This document shows, piece by piece, positions 41,925 through 54,644 of a DNA stretch of 64,000 bases; position 1 is the first letter of the stretch, and each line of letters starts with the position of its first letter. Both the position numbers and the translations under genes were made by a program. The notes under the pieces are model-generated. The model saw nothing but the letters and a program-made list of their open reading frames with translations, was not told where the DNA came from and searched no databases. Source of the DNA: Eutrigla gurnardus (Eukaryota; Chordata; Actinopteri; Perciformes; Triglidae); the NCBI GenBank assembly GCA_963514095.1, contig OY741267.1, forward strand, positions 13,764,585 through 13,828,584, in the 5' to 3' direction.

Positions 41925-41925
<1 letters not shown>
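39359..41925. other. Unique non-coding stretch; possible regulatory block at about 40120-40262
   Basis: No gene supported. T/C-rich run at 39582-39602. The block 40120-40262 contains CTAATTAACATTTGCATAC and GCTAATTAATTGAAAT, the octamer-like ATTTGCATA plus paired TAATTA sites, suggestive of a conserved enhancer. Confidence 0.3.

Positions 41926-41975
<50 letters not shown>
41926..41975. repeat. (AC)n microsatellite
   Basis: 50 bp of uninterrupted AC. Confidence 0.97.
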
Positions 41976-41977
<2 letters not shown>

Positions 41978-44900
41978 CTTGCTTTATAGTTAGGCACATA
42001 GCTGCAATGCAAAAAGTGACTTCTGAGGTATTGTATGTGACATACCGAGAGTTAATCAAAGTGTTGTCCCTTGGGCCAATAATAATAAATTAGAAGATGC
42101 TCGAGCTGAGCATTTATGCATCATTCCAAAAATTCTCATTAAAATCCAGTCAACAGCATTCAGCTGATAAACAGACAGACTGAGGCTCATCCATAATCCC
42201 TCCCCACAGTTTCATCTCGGGAACAATTGTCCACCAGTGCAGCAAGATAATTTAACTGATATTATCTTGAAATAGACGTGGAGGGATTGGATGTATAGCA
42301 TCAGTGTCTTACGGCTGGTGCAATCCGCCATGTAGCGTCGGTGAATGCTACGTGCAGTAGACATGTTTGTGCTCGGAGGAGTCGACGAGACAAGGGAGGT
42401 GTCGTGTCTTTGCTCCAAGCCAAAGGTCTGCTGTAACAGACATACAGCATCTTCCTCAAGGGTTGAGTGTAAATTGGAGTTTGGAGCAAAGCGGATGATA
42501 CATTTCTACTTTGTATGCAGATGAGCTAATGCAAGCAATTTGAAATATAGAATTGCTCTCAAGGCAAACACATTTTGTTGTTGGTTGGTTTATAAAGTAG
42601 GGAGTTAAAAAAACAAAACTCCTCCTCAATGATAAAAGCTACATCCACTAAATCAGCCTCCGTACCACATATAGCAGTGGGGTGTTTCCTCCCTGCTCAG
42701 CACCGAACAGCAGGAGAACGTTAGCGACTAACAGGTGAACATAGCAGAGAAGCTTAAAGGTGCCCCGTGTTGAATGCATTGCAGTAATTTAAATCCTGCA
42801 TCGCATTTTTCTGGCACCCAGAAACACGACTCCAAAGTATAATATTGCGTAAATGAATTTGGTTCTGCTGCCCCCCCCAAAAAAAGATCAGTGCTGTTTT
42901 GAATTAGAGTGTAATCTCATCCCTAACTAGAAAAGTACACACAGAGTGCAGATCTCCACCAGTTGTGTCTAATGAAGACAACAAAAGCATGGATTTCCAC
43001 CGTGCCTCCTAATTATAGTAAATCGTAACATATCAGCTATGGAATTAACCCGGAGATGCTCCAGTTTAAAATTAGACCAACATTTTTCTAACGATGCCTA
43101 TGTTTTTGAGCCCCCAAAAATGCCAAAATGTGGCCTGCAACAGACAGGCTTGATTTTAGCTGATGGAGTCCAGCCGGTTGTGCCTTTTTGCTGCTGAAGC
43201 AGTTGTTGCTCACTTGCAGCCCCTAGGAGGCATGAGGAGTTGGCAGTCGGGAATGGTAGAAAACGGTGAAGAAAAAAGTGTGAAGCGCAGCAAAGAACAA
43301 GCATATTTGGCTAATAGGTCTAGTATGCAAAATGAGCTGTGGACAGACAGCTGACTCACGCACACTCATGCACATGATGAAACGCATGATCTCCTCCGAG
43401 GCTTATTCCGGCCAAGGTAATAAAAAAACCTGACGCATCTGACGGCCAAAACTTTGACTGATATTGCTCTAACCTTGCCAAACTATGGCAACATTCAGAT
43501 TTTACTTAACATTTCATATATTTATATTTAGTATTTGTTATATTAATGTGTCGACCGATATCTATGTGATGAAGGAAAAGCTTGCTTGGGCTCTGCTGTA
43601 TGATACTCCCTATTGCCCTGAATGTCATTGACCTCGGGCTGCTGCATAAAATCAATCATTTTAACAAGGCAACCACATCGAGAGTCAAAATATTAACATC
43701 ATTATTTGGCCTTGATATTCGGCTCACTATGTTTAAGGTCACATCAAACAAGCACAATACGTTCACTAGAATATTCTAGGTGCCATGTGCTGCAGGGATA
43801 TATCAATATCCCCGTGTTTCACAACAGTGACACATGTGGTTCAAGGACAACAGGACCCTTTTCATAAGAATGTTCCTAAAAATGATTCACCCCCTTGTAC
43901 TGTGATGAATCTACTCTCCCTTTGGGATGAAATTACATGTTGTGTGTCAAGCTGAGGCGGAGTAATACGCTCTGATTATCAAGCAATGCACCGATCCTTC
44001 GACTATCTCCAAGGAATGCTAATCACTCTTCTATTGGATTTTTCTGTGACGCCTGCCATTAATCCTCACCACAGTGTCGTGTGATGAAATTGCGGCACTC
44101 TTTTGAACGTAATTAACTCCCATGATCGCTTTTGAACCCCACTGCATCGAGTGCTCTGATCGAGAGAAATTACACCGGGCTATTGCGAGTATTTAATGGA
44201 CCCACGAGTGTCAATTAATGTAGAGAAGCTTTTCATGGCACTTTCTTTTCATGTCCACTATCCCAGGTTTTTTATTAAAAAGCACTTATCCCGAGTTTCT
44301 GCTTTTGAAATGAACAGCCTTCTAAGGCATTACAATAAGCCGGGTCCTGTTGTGATTAGCCTGAGGGTGCTAGACCTCCACCACTGTGACTTTAGACCCA
44401 ACACTGCCTCTGGTTTGAATTCATTGCTTCAGGCAAGGATTTGGAAGATGAAAACAAGTAGTACACTTACTTTCAAGTTTCACCACCTCTGATATTCCTG
44501 CCTTGAACACATAAGTACTGTACATGAAGAAAGACTGGACCACTTTCCCAAATATATTGATGTCTTAAGTGGTTCCAAGTAAACCTCCTACATTTACTAT
44601 GAGGAACTTTTAGGTGGTCACAATGGCTGACAGTGTTGACATCATTATGGACAGATTTTATCCTCTTTTTGTGTCGTTATCATTGTTTAATTTCTGGTAT
44701 TTGCAAAGTGTTATGGGTAGCCTTCTACGGTGATGAGTTTAGAGGGAGAGAATACAGCTGAAGGAATGATGTGTTTGAGTGTTTATAAACCAGTAGGACC
44801 AGTAAACTCATGACTAAACAAGTGGGTCCTGGGAATGGAAGTTCCTTCTTGATCTTGGTTGGCAGTATGTACAACAAAATAATCTAAACCCAAAGGTCCA

Positions 44901-46496
44901 CTTTTTCCGACGTTTTATTTTTGATGACATGCAATGGAAAGATTTTTGATGGAAGATTGTTCGGCCTCGCAACAAAATATGTTGTTTGTAGCTGCATTAG
45001 AGGAAAGCTATGTTGACTGTTGGCAGGGAAAGGGAAGTCACATCACTTTGTACTCCCATTCATTCGCCTCAACTTCCTCCCTGATTTTGCTGGGTTACAA
45101 CAATGTCCCATGACTTCCTGCTTTGCATGTAAACACGGGGCATTTGTAAGCTGTTGGTAAAAACGGCCAACACTTTTGTTTTTCTCCACAGTCTTGTATC
45201 AGCGTGGTCGATTCTTTGGTTCAACCTCTGAGTGACACTCAGCTGTGAACCTGTAGTCCAGACAATTCACATCTGCAAACATGCCGTCAACTGCAGGTAT
45301 TGTCCCTGTTTTTTATTTATGGCTCCGGTGATGAGCACCGACATCACAGCATCTGGCTGAACAATTATTCCCACAATACCTAGGGGAACATGAGATTATG
45401 TCTCCTCCCCCCATGAGCACTGCAGCACACGTCTCTCTAATTCAGTGTCTCCAGAGGGAAGCGAGGTGCTGGAGACCAAGCGTGGCAGCAGATTGTGCTA
45501 AATGACAGGTTTGTAGATGCTGTCTTTCAGAAATATATTTTTTCTTTCTTTCAAGTTTCTCTCATTTGGTTTCAACTTTAAATACCTGGAACCTTTATTG
45601 GAATCGATTTGGTCCGCCTCAGGTCTGTAGTATTGCATCCACTCACTTCTGGGACATTACACCAAGATAACCACACCGCTGGTCACAATGCCGTTCTAAG
45701 CAATTAGGGGTGAAAGTGTTAATTAAGGCCGAGCTGAAAAGTCGCTCAAAGGCACCTGTCGATTAAGACAAGTGTTACTGCTTGTCTTTTCCCAGGCCCA
45801 GGTTTCTGTTGCCAGGTACATGCAGCACTGCGGTTACAAATCCTCTATTGTTACTTCAAGGCTAATAAATCTCTACTGACTGAATCCACAGTGTGTATAG
45901 GCTGCAGACACTGAAGACTCCAAAACCAGATCAACCGAATACCAGCTGTGGAAAAGACAAATGTCATAATATCTCGCAACTAGGTTGTTTTAGGAAGTTT
46001 GCAACTATTATTTAATGAGGTGAAATTTAAATTGTCACATTTGCAACCATATTCTTCTTTTGTTTGTCACAAGAAAGCTACACTAAAAACGGTGTTTTAA
46101 TCAGATATCCTGAATTATCTTTTAATATTAATCAATGATCAGTCCGACGTGATTGATGTGATGCCAATGTGATTTTAAAGTGGGGTTGAATGAGTTACTT
46201 ATCCACAGTGTATAGACGTCGGTTGATATGCCTTTATTTTGGGGAAACAGACGGCAAACTAATATACTGCCATGGACGGGCGCAGCAGCAACTTGTATTT
46301 TAGCTACCTAAAAGAAATACATTTCAGTTTGAGTATATGCTATATTGAGTTTTTTTTTTTTTTTTTTATGGAAATTGAACTGAAAGCGATAAGTTTAAAT
46401 TTCCCCGTCAGAAAGGGCCCTTGGACAGCAAGATAAAGCTGTGGATTTAGTGTAACCTTAAACCGTATTGATTTTTTTGGAGAGCATTTCCTTTAC
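41976..46496. other. Long unique non-coding stretch with candidate regulatory blocks
   Basis: No gene proven. Positions 43965-44220 and 45655-45790 lack repeats and contain TTAATCC, GTAATTAACTCC and GTTAATTAAGGCC-type homeodomain cores; they are candidate conserved non-coding elements. A possible first coding exon at 45192-45296 is listed separately. T17 run near 46352. Confidence 0.3.
45192..45296 (+). other. Possible exon with start codon (weak)
   Basis: TTTGTTTTTCTCCACAG precedes 45192 as a good splice acceptor. CTGCAG|GTATTG at 45296/45297 is a fair donor. Between them a single ATG (45281) in the good context CAAACATGCC opens M-P-S-T-A and leaves phase 1. No homologue is recognised, and a chance arrangement is quite possible. 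Confidence 0.12.
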
Positions 46497-46800
46497 GTGG
46501 CTAAAATACTCCAATCCACAGCAGTACATCACTTTACTCCGATGCTGGTACTCCTGTCTTCTCCAAACAGGGTGTGCCGACCACCATTTACTGTAGGTAA
46601 TACACTGACTATGGGCAAGTACCTCTTAAAACCCCACTTCAAAACACCCAAACTAACGAAACATCCAAAGCTGATTGTGCATGCTTGCCACAGATCTCTA
46701 TCTGTAATATTTATGAGTTTGATGGAGCTCAGCAGGGAGTGAATTAGAGGCAAATTGTGTAGTGCTTAGGATAAAAGTGCCATATAAATGCTCCCATCCA
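46497..46800 (+). mobile_element. Interspersed repeat with SINE/L2-type tail
   Basis: The end reads GTAGTGCTTAGGATAAAAGTGC, CATATAAATGCTCCCATCCACCATT. It closely resembles the fish SINE tail GGATAAAAGCGC-ATATAAATGCAGTCCATTTACCATT. The upstream 250 bp (ACTCCGATGCTGGTACTCCT, GTGCCGACCACCATTTACTG, CCCCACTTCAAAACACCC) also seem familiar as a fish repeat body, but I cannot name it, and the 5' limit is a guess. Confidence 0.5.
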
Positions 46801-48114
46801 CCATTATAAACTTACCAAACCTAACGAAGAAAATATGTTTTTTGAATTGGTGGGCGCAGCTAACAAGTCCGATGTTATGAATGAAGTTTATCCTGGCAAT
46901 TTGGAATAATAGTCATTTGCTTTCGGAGCTTCTGATATGCTTCAGACGAGGACTGGCAAGCGTTAAACAGAAAATTGTTAAATATTCACCAAATCATTCT
47001 TCCAGAGTTTGCCCAGCCTCTAATCAAAAAGCGTGGTGGGCATCTTGAGTAATTGATGCATAGCTAATGGCTTGGTGATTAATAGCTTGGCACTCAAATC
47101 GCATAAATGTGGCTGATCGAAAGATGAGAGGAGGGGGGGGGCTCCCGGTGGAAAACAAAGACCCCGCAATGTTCTGTGACGCGTTCAAGGCCACAGAACG
47201 TTGTCGAGCCGTCGCTCCCATGAAAGCCATCTAATTAGAGACGAAGAGCACAGTGCTGGGTGTGTTAATAAGTGACGGGTGTTAATTAGGTTTGTCCAGG
47301 CATATGGAGATTTGCTCTTTGGATTACCGTGGCTGTGAATGACGACAAAGGGAGGAGGGAAAGTTGGTTTAATTTTCCGTCTCTCCTTGGCTACGAGGCT
47401 GCTGTGATGACACGGTGTCTGATCTCCGGTTGGTTTTCGGATAAATAGGAAACGCTGAAAGGTCTTTGGGGATTTGTAAAGGTCACAGTTGTGTTCCCCT
47501 TGACAGTGGGGTGACTGTATCTGACCGTTTCACCTTCCGCTCAACAAGTGCCAGCCACGAGAAGAAAAGACACTAATTACTGACATCCTGTTCGCACTAA
47601 TACCCTTCTCATTCAAATGAGGGTTAATGCTTTTCCTCATCTGTATGCCAGCTACACAAAAGCAGCTATTAAATACCAAGAAATGTCCCCGTCCAGGTCG
47701 GGGGAGCCGATGGATGAGATCCACAGCTGCATCTAAGGATCCCCCTGTTGTGAGGAAAGGAGGTACATGATGCCATTATCTCATGCTGTGTGCCTCGCTC
47801 AGACAGATGGTCCCGGGGGAACGGTGAAGCATCGCCATCGGCCTCCCTCCGCTCCCCAAAGAGGCTATTGGTGGATGCAGCACTGTATGGGCTAATATTA
47901 GCTGCAGATAAGGGCACCTGCAGAGCGAGGACATTTGGCATCAACCAGAGATATAGGGAAACCTTCAGTCCGGCTATTTATAGCCTGGAGAAATGAGAGA
48001 AAGACAGCCTGCATGCTGTGATGTTCTTTGTCACTAGCTTTTCTACCTCAAGAAATGTTTCTCTGGGAATAAATGGATTCCCTCGCTTCATTTCATTCCA
48101 ACCTACTCAGGTTA
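46801..48114. other. Unique non-coding stretch; candidate regulatory DNA
   Basis: No gene supported. Positions 47020-47110 (GAGTAATTGATGCATAGCTAATGG, GTGATTAATAGC) and 47565-47690 carry many TAAT cores and no repeats. A G-rich run lies at 47130-47141. Confidence 0.3.
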
Positions 48115-48300
48115 GGATTTGACCCCATGTCTTTTACCACACCGGGACAATTTGCATTTTTCATTTTCACATTTATATTTTGCACAGAATAAATGAAATG
48201 GATCAACCGGGATCTCATCTTTAGTTGTGAAACAGTCACGGCTAGGTTTAGACAACAAAACCGTTTCGTTAGGGTTAGAAATAAATATTATTTTGGCTTC
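48115..48300 (+). repeat. Degenerate copy of the 'TTAGGTTTAGGCAACAA' repeat
   Basis: CTAGGTTTAGACAACAAAAC and GTTTCGTTAGGGTTAG (48242-48278) match, in the opposite orientation, the body motif of the repeat at 38731-39062. GGATTTGACCCC at 48115-48126 may be the decayed B box of its head. Confidence 0.4.
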
Positions 48301-49378
48301 AAATATGTACGCTTGTTATGTTAGCTGTTATGTCTTAGCTGCAGACGTGACATTATGGGATTCAATGACGTAATGTCACACGGCATAATGTCATCAGTCA
48401 TAACAATGTCATTGCAATAACTCAACATTAAGGTCCCTGTTTAATTCAGTATTAATATTAAACGGCAGTCCCCTGAGTGAGAGTGCTGTGTTCAGGCATT
48501 TACACACTGGGGTGTTTTTTCCCGTTTTTGTTAAATCACAAGTGAATGTTTTTTTCCAAAAAATTTTTTTCACAGAATGGGTTCGATATGTGGCGAAAAA
48601 GCAAAAGAAAGACTTTTCTGGGCTTTTCGCCTCGCAAATAAAGTATCAACAAATTATCATCAGAACAGCATAATCAATATGTACACTATAACATACAACA
48701 ACACAAAGGCAGCGTGGTCCGTACCAGGACGACAAACTTTGTTACTGCGTTCCAAATTGACATCCTTACGTTCTTACATTTCACAATAAAAGCCCTAGAT
48801 GGATACACTGCTAAACTGTTTACCAGAGGGAGCTCAAATTCACTCAGAGCATTTCACTGAAAGGAAACTTAATAAAATAGCTTACAGTAGCTTATATATA
48901 CAATAGATGACCTCAGACCGCCTGCCTCACAATAGGATCCTGGTAGTTGCTCCTCTGCCTTCATGAATCTATTGAAACCTTTTATTGAAGAAGTGCCACA
49001 AAGGTACTTTGTCAGTGATTTTTGGCGAAACATTTGCAGGCAAGAGATTTGCATTTTCATGTAGTGTATCGTGTGTCCCATCTACCTCCCACCATTAGTA
49101 GAGTTTATCACTAGAAATAAAAGCAGGTGCACATTTGTTTTTTGTTTCGTTTTTATTTTGAAGAAATGGCAACAGACACCGGGCATATAATGGAAAATGC
49201 GCAGAAGAGCTGTATATTAATATGAAATGCCTTTAATTTCCCTTGAAGTTCAGGATTAGAAATTAAATTAATAAATAGCTAACCATACAATAAATGAGGA
49301 GTTCCTATCCTCTCCTGGATAGAAATATAAACAAAAAAGATGTTTTGGTGTCAAGACACCAGAGGATGGACAATACAC
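48301..49378. other. Unique non-coding stretch
   Basis: No gene supported. Short ATAATGTCA/AATGTCAT words recur at 48350-48415. TGGTGTC-AA-GACACCA (49346-49361) is a small perfect hairpin just outside the foldback element. Confidence 0.4.
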
Positions 49379-49508
49379 TGGATGTGCAGCAAATTGAAAT
49401 TTTATATCACCCAAGATGCTGAAATAGTAAAGCAGACAGTTTAGTAGCTGTAAGCTTTACTATTTGAGCGTCATGGGTGATATAAAACTTAGATTTGCTG
49501 CGCATCCA
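49379..49508. mobile_element. 130-bp foldback element / hairpin (MITE-like)
   Basis: The left arm 49379-49433 (TGGATGTGCAGCAAAT...TTTTATATCACCCA...AATAGTAAAGC) pairs with the right arm 49454-49508 (GCTTTACTATTT...TGGGTGATATAAAA...GCTGCGCATCCA) at roughly 85-90% identity, around a 20-base loop. Transcribed RNA would fold into one long stem. Most likely a tiny inverted-repeat transposon; a precursor-RNA role is a less likely alternative. Confidence 0.8.
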
Positions 49509-51562
49509 TATGACTTTGAAGCATTTATTGCCCGTTATGAGTAGTTGGTGCAGAGTGGATGGCAGAATAAGACGCACCTCCTCTCCCTGGGGTCAGCAAC
49601 AAGACAAGAGCACATTTCTCAAAATGGATCTCTTATGTGTCACATTTTTGCTATTTTGACTTGTTTTTCAAAGAAAATTCTAATTCTAATTTGAACTGAC
49701 TCACTTGTGTGAAAGAACATTGAGAGAATAAACAATGATCCTAATATAGTATTCCATAAAAAATGTGTTAAGCTTGTAAATGCTGTTTGCCTGATAATTA
49801 CACACCACAGTGCATCTCACATGTACATGCCTCCTGTTCGTAGAGCCATACAGCTCAGAGGATGAAAATAGAATGTTGGCTTGGTGACTCCTTAACACTT
49901 ATGCTAAATATGCACTTAATGTGTATACTTTTTTTGTTTGACCCATCTACCATTTACATTGGAGTTAGCTGGGTCAGAAATCGAGGGGGCACTGACCAGG
50001 AGTCTGTATTTGAGGAGTTGGGCGAGGGAGACGTTACTTAATTATAAAATGGGTGAACTTTGGCCATACCATGAGAATATCAATCAGTAAAAAAATTAAA
50101 TCTGCATAGCACATTTCACACAGTTTTATAATGTAAGGTACTTCAAATGTATAATTTGCCACCAAGTACAAATGCTTCATATATTTCCACTTGTCAGCTG
50201 TAATCAGCAGTTCGTGATGATCTCAAATGCTTCACCCACATGCAATTATAAGACTTGATATTTCCTTCGTCTTGTTTTCTGTTCCAGCCTCTGTAGTGTC
50301 TGTCAGTCTTTGATTTTATTTTTCCTCAAGTGTGTGATTTTACACGAGGGGGTTGTGCAGCCCGACACATTATCAACACACCTGAGGGTGTGCATATGTG
50401 TGTTGAGAATGTGTTTACCCTTGTCGTCAACATGATTAAGGAGGTGTGTGAGTGAGTAGTAATGGGAGAGGATTAAGATTTAAGGATGAAATTAATGTTA
50501 AATCTATGTTGAGGTTTCGGTGAGAGATAAGCTTAGACACGTAGACAGAACAAGGGCAAAATGTTTCACTTTAGGGTAGACATCTATTTACTACTGCTTG
50601 AAATACCGAGTGTAAAACACTATATTCATCATATAATCCATTGGTAGATCCTGATTCACACAATGGTGCAGGTTTACCTACACAGCAACAGTTTGTTGAA
50701 AGGCCGATTCCTCTGAAGGGAGCCTCCGTGTCGTTATCGGGTATTTGACAAGAAAAATGTTCTCTTTTAAATACAATCGGTTGAAGACAGTGTAGGAATT
50801 CCCTTTTTGAAGGCGTGCTCTTCTGAAAACTTTTTGGATTAGGTTATTAAACATTTGCCGTGTGTTGGTCTGAAAAGGTTGTTATGGATTTATGGATTTA
50901 CCATGGATCCCAATGGTGTCCCAGTTTCCTGGCAAAAACCTCACAATATTCCCAGGGAAACCGAAATGTCACAACAGCTGTTTGGTGTATTGTTGTGCCA
51001 CGCTCATGGGGCTAAAAACTGAAGCCACATTAAGTCAGAAGAAAGGAGGAAGCTACACTTTTCAGAGCTAACTTATGAGCAAACAAGTGGTGGGGTGCGC
51101 TAAAGTTAGCTAGCTGGCAACCTGAAATTGACGTTTGCTAATATCAATTTGTAACTTTAGTTGTAAAAGTTCTTACATCTTATCTTATCAGCTGCATGTA
51201 TGTAGGTGTGTATGTTGGCTAGCTGTTAGCTTAAATCTGTGACAAGTTAATTTTCAGTAGGTCAGATGACAAAATTGCTATGTTTCTATCCTGGGACAAG
51301 GAGGACCGAGCTTTTTTCCAGCCACTTGATCGAGTCCATTAAAGGGAGATAAATCATGCATGGATGTACCGTGTCTCTGTCTCCATATAAATAATACATG
51401 TGTGACAAAATCATCAGTTAAGGTGCTCATAAGTATAAAGTGGCTAATAAACCAGACTTGTGGTTGTTGCATTCCTCTTGTTCTCTCTGCTTGGCATCAT
51501 GTAGCTCCGGCCTTCATGAAGTCTTTCGCTAATCTTAACCACACACTCCTACACACAAATGC

Positions 51563-51564
<2 letters not shown>
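49509..51564. other. Unique non-coding stretch
   Basis: No gene, repeat family or notable structure recognised. Confidence 0.4.

Positions 51565-51614
<50 letters not shown>
51565..51614. repeat. (AC)n microsatellite
   Basis: 50 bp of uninterrupted AC. The 159-residue frame across it is not a gene. Confidence 0.97.
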
Positions 51615-51616
<2 letters not shown>

Positions 51617-51835
51617 CGTCTGCTCACCGGCTGCTATCATCTGCTGGCATGAGCATGCACCAGCTCTTGCTCTCCGGGGGGTTGCCGAGGGTTGTGGGTG
51701 GGAGGGCAGGTTTTCTGGCGGGCCCTCCGCTCCTCACCCTGTACACTGGGCTGTCTGTCTCAAACTCCCCTCCTGTCAACTCAAGGACTCCTCGATCAAG
51801 TGTCTGTCATTATCACTCCCTGTCTGTCTCTACAG

Positions 51836-51864
51836 ATAGCTAGCAGATGTCCAAATCAGAGTCG
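51836..51864 (+). other. Possible 29-nt exon with start codon (weak)
   Basis: CCCTGTCTGTCTCTACAG is a strong-looking acceptor and TCG|GTGAGT a good donor. The 29 bases between hold ATG with MSKSES and end on a codon boundary. Without other exons this is only a possibility. Confidence 0.12.
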
Positions 51865-54644
51865 GTGAGTGACGTACCATCGCGGTGAGGGTGGGTGGGA
51901 TTATGCGGCGTGTAACAGGATTACAAGTGAAATGCTAGCTGCTGTGTGCTGCTGTTGGTGCGCAAAGCACAGTAGCCTCCTCGGATTACCAGGAGTGTTG
52001 AGAGCACGTCACGCTTTTAAGGGAAATCTACATTGACAACCTGAGAGAAATGACCATGCCTTTCTGAAAGTTCAGCTAAAACACTTTTAAAGGGGATTCA
52101 CAAACCAGGATAATGCATTTCTCCCTCACGCAGGACTGTGGAAACCTGAAAGTTTCACTGAAATTAAATCTATACATTCTCACTTTCTGTTGGTAGCTAT
52201 GTAGAAGAGTGGAGAGTTTCAAATGTCTGTTTCTAACTCAACACAATGTCTGTGAACTTTCTTACAAAACTTTTTTCAAATTTGGGGGGAAAGTTTTGGA
52301 AAACGGTTTACTCTATTTATCCCAATTTTTCTGGAGCATTGAACTGTTGTTCCAACTCAGGATTGTCATGCCAATACGATTAAACTGGAGCAGTGTCTCA
52401 CACAGAAACAGGGATCCATTAGCATTGTAACTGGATGAATCCTGAGCTCCAACGATAGTGTTGGACCTTTTTAGTCTACAGTAAAATTCTAACTCCATTT
52501 CCGTTTTCAAGTCCTAACTGTAATATTACATCATGGTATTTTTCCTGATAAAGAGAATAGTTTTTGTTCAAAATCTACATTCTTCCTGAAATTAAGTTTA
52601 TTGGAACATATGTAGAAGGGAAACAACCTTTTAGTCATTCATACAATTTGAAGTATTTTCTTAGTAGCCCCTATGAAGAAAAGACGATTGCATACAGGCT
52701 ATAGCAATATAGCATGTCAGCAGGATGTAAATTAAAGTCAGTCAGCATCATGATATGTCCGTTTTGTTGAAAATAAGATAGATGTGTCAGTAGATGTAAA
52801 AAAGTAACACCATCATCCACCATCCAGAGCAGATGTAGGTCATACCAAAGTGCACAAAACCACAAAAACAAGTGTAGCTTGGTTAATATTACCATCATGA
52901 TATTGGTTTGGATGTACAGTCACTTACGGCACAGTGATGCACGTGGAATCGTAATGCCTCCCTCTCCATTATTTCGCCACCATCTCTCCGAAGTAAAGTG
53001 GTACAGTAATTTGTTTTTAAACAAAACAGAATGTATGTGTTAATCTGATTTTGATCCTTTTAAAACTGTGAAATTACATGTTGAGTTATTTGGATTTTTC
53101 ATCGAGTGAAAAATCTACCCCAACTAAATGATGCATGTGAATCCCTCATTGTATCATTATCAACCTTTTAGAGTTATTTTTATTCTACTAGGCTTTCAAA
53201 AAAACATAATTTTGACTTTTTGTGTGCAATTTGATAACCTAATAATTTTGGGGGGAAATGTTCCAAAGACCTTAAAGCACGTCACTTAGCTGTTGTTTTG
53301 ACTGAAATGAAGAATGAGATGAAGACAAAATGACAAAATCGGTGAAGGAATTGGTGATGAAATATACTTCTCCTATACTTGCTCTTCTTTGGGGAAACGG
53401 AAATGTTAAAAACAAGTGACAGCTGGACTATTCTCTACAGAAATGGTTTATTCTAAAAATGACTCTGAGATATAAACCCAAAGTCACATTTGCATTTATA
53501 TAGTGCACCATCTCTTGCATTATGAATCATTATACTCTGGAACAAAAGTCTCCAGATAATAGCTGAGATGTAAAAACTAAATGTTATGTCATTGTTATCT
53601 TTTGTGCAGAAGCTTTTCTTTGCCGCGTTTTGACATTCATGCCTTTTTATTATTATGTTGATAATCCTTATGAAACCTTTAATTATGTGTTGAATGGATG
53701 TTCACCCCACCAGGGAAATCAATTAAATCTCAAAGGCTTTTTTGTTTAATTTATGAGATGGAATTTTAATTCCAATGGCTAATGAAAACTAATGAAAACT
53801 TCCATTTAGATTTCAGTCATCGATCAGCATATCAATAGCACTGATGCAAAGCATTTTAATGCATTAACCGGCTTAATTTGAAGCACGTGTCTCTGAGTTT
53901 ATGCATCAGTGATCCCTTATCAAATATCTTTATCTAGCTTGTCAACACATATTGGCACAATTTACACATCAGGCTTTAAGCTTAAGCTCATAAAATAAAA
54001 TAAAACTATGTGAGAAGGTAGATTCAGACCTTTCGGGGTTGTTGATGCACACATGTGGTAGCTGATTTTGAACTTTCAGCTCACAGGTTTGCCTTCAAAC
54101 CACAAAAACAGCCTTCAAAGGAAAATATGTCAATGCAGCCAATGATCTTCAACAGCAAGTGTAATTATGGGTCAGTGTAACCAAGTCACGCTATATTAAT
54201 TCTGAGACTTGATGCAGGGCATTGCCAATGACTGGGGCCAGTTGAATGAAACGTTGAATGGACTCCCCTTGCCTGTTGCAGGTGGAAGTGAATTCTAATC
54301 CGACCATAGTGCTGCCCAGCTTACTAATAAACCACTCGGAGTGCAGGAAGAAACATCCCTGGTTGCAATACCCCGAGCAATGAATAAAGACCAGGATCAA
54401 GGCCAACGTCTGGAACCCGACTCAGGGGTTCCGACCTTGAGGTAGCAAAGTCTCCAAGTGTACTCACTGAGAATAATAATGATAATAATGCCTGTGTGTG
54501 TCTCAGGCTTATTTACACAATATCTACTATTGCTACTACTTGTAATTGGTCACATTCACTGAAATACTCAGCATCCTCCTGAATACTGTGCACCTTTTAA
54601 TTAAAGAAGGAGTCTAAAAATATTTTTGGTTTAGTTCAAGCAGG
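51865..54644. other. Unique stretch; possible regulatory block at about 53620-53990
   Basis: No gene supported. The block 53620-53990 has dense TTTAATT, TTAATTCC, GCTAATG and ATTAACCGG cores with no repeat, the strongest conserved-element texture in the window. An (AAT/GAT)n-like run is at 54471-54490. Confidence 0.3.

Noticed and set aside
43795..43813. GGGATATATCAATATCCC inverted repeat
   Set aside because: Seven-base arms with a spacer occur by chance at this window size, and there is no terminator or other context.
51341..51352. ATTAAAGGGAGA and similar TTAAAGGRR words (also near 6198 and 52086)
   Set aside because: They match the T2-type terminus for 9 bases only; no opposite terminus or matching arm sequence was found nearby.
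51360..51839. 159-residue plus-strand open frame
   Set aside because: Long only because it crosses a (CA)n array with no stops; the flanking parts show no protein character.
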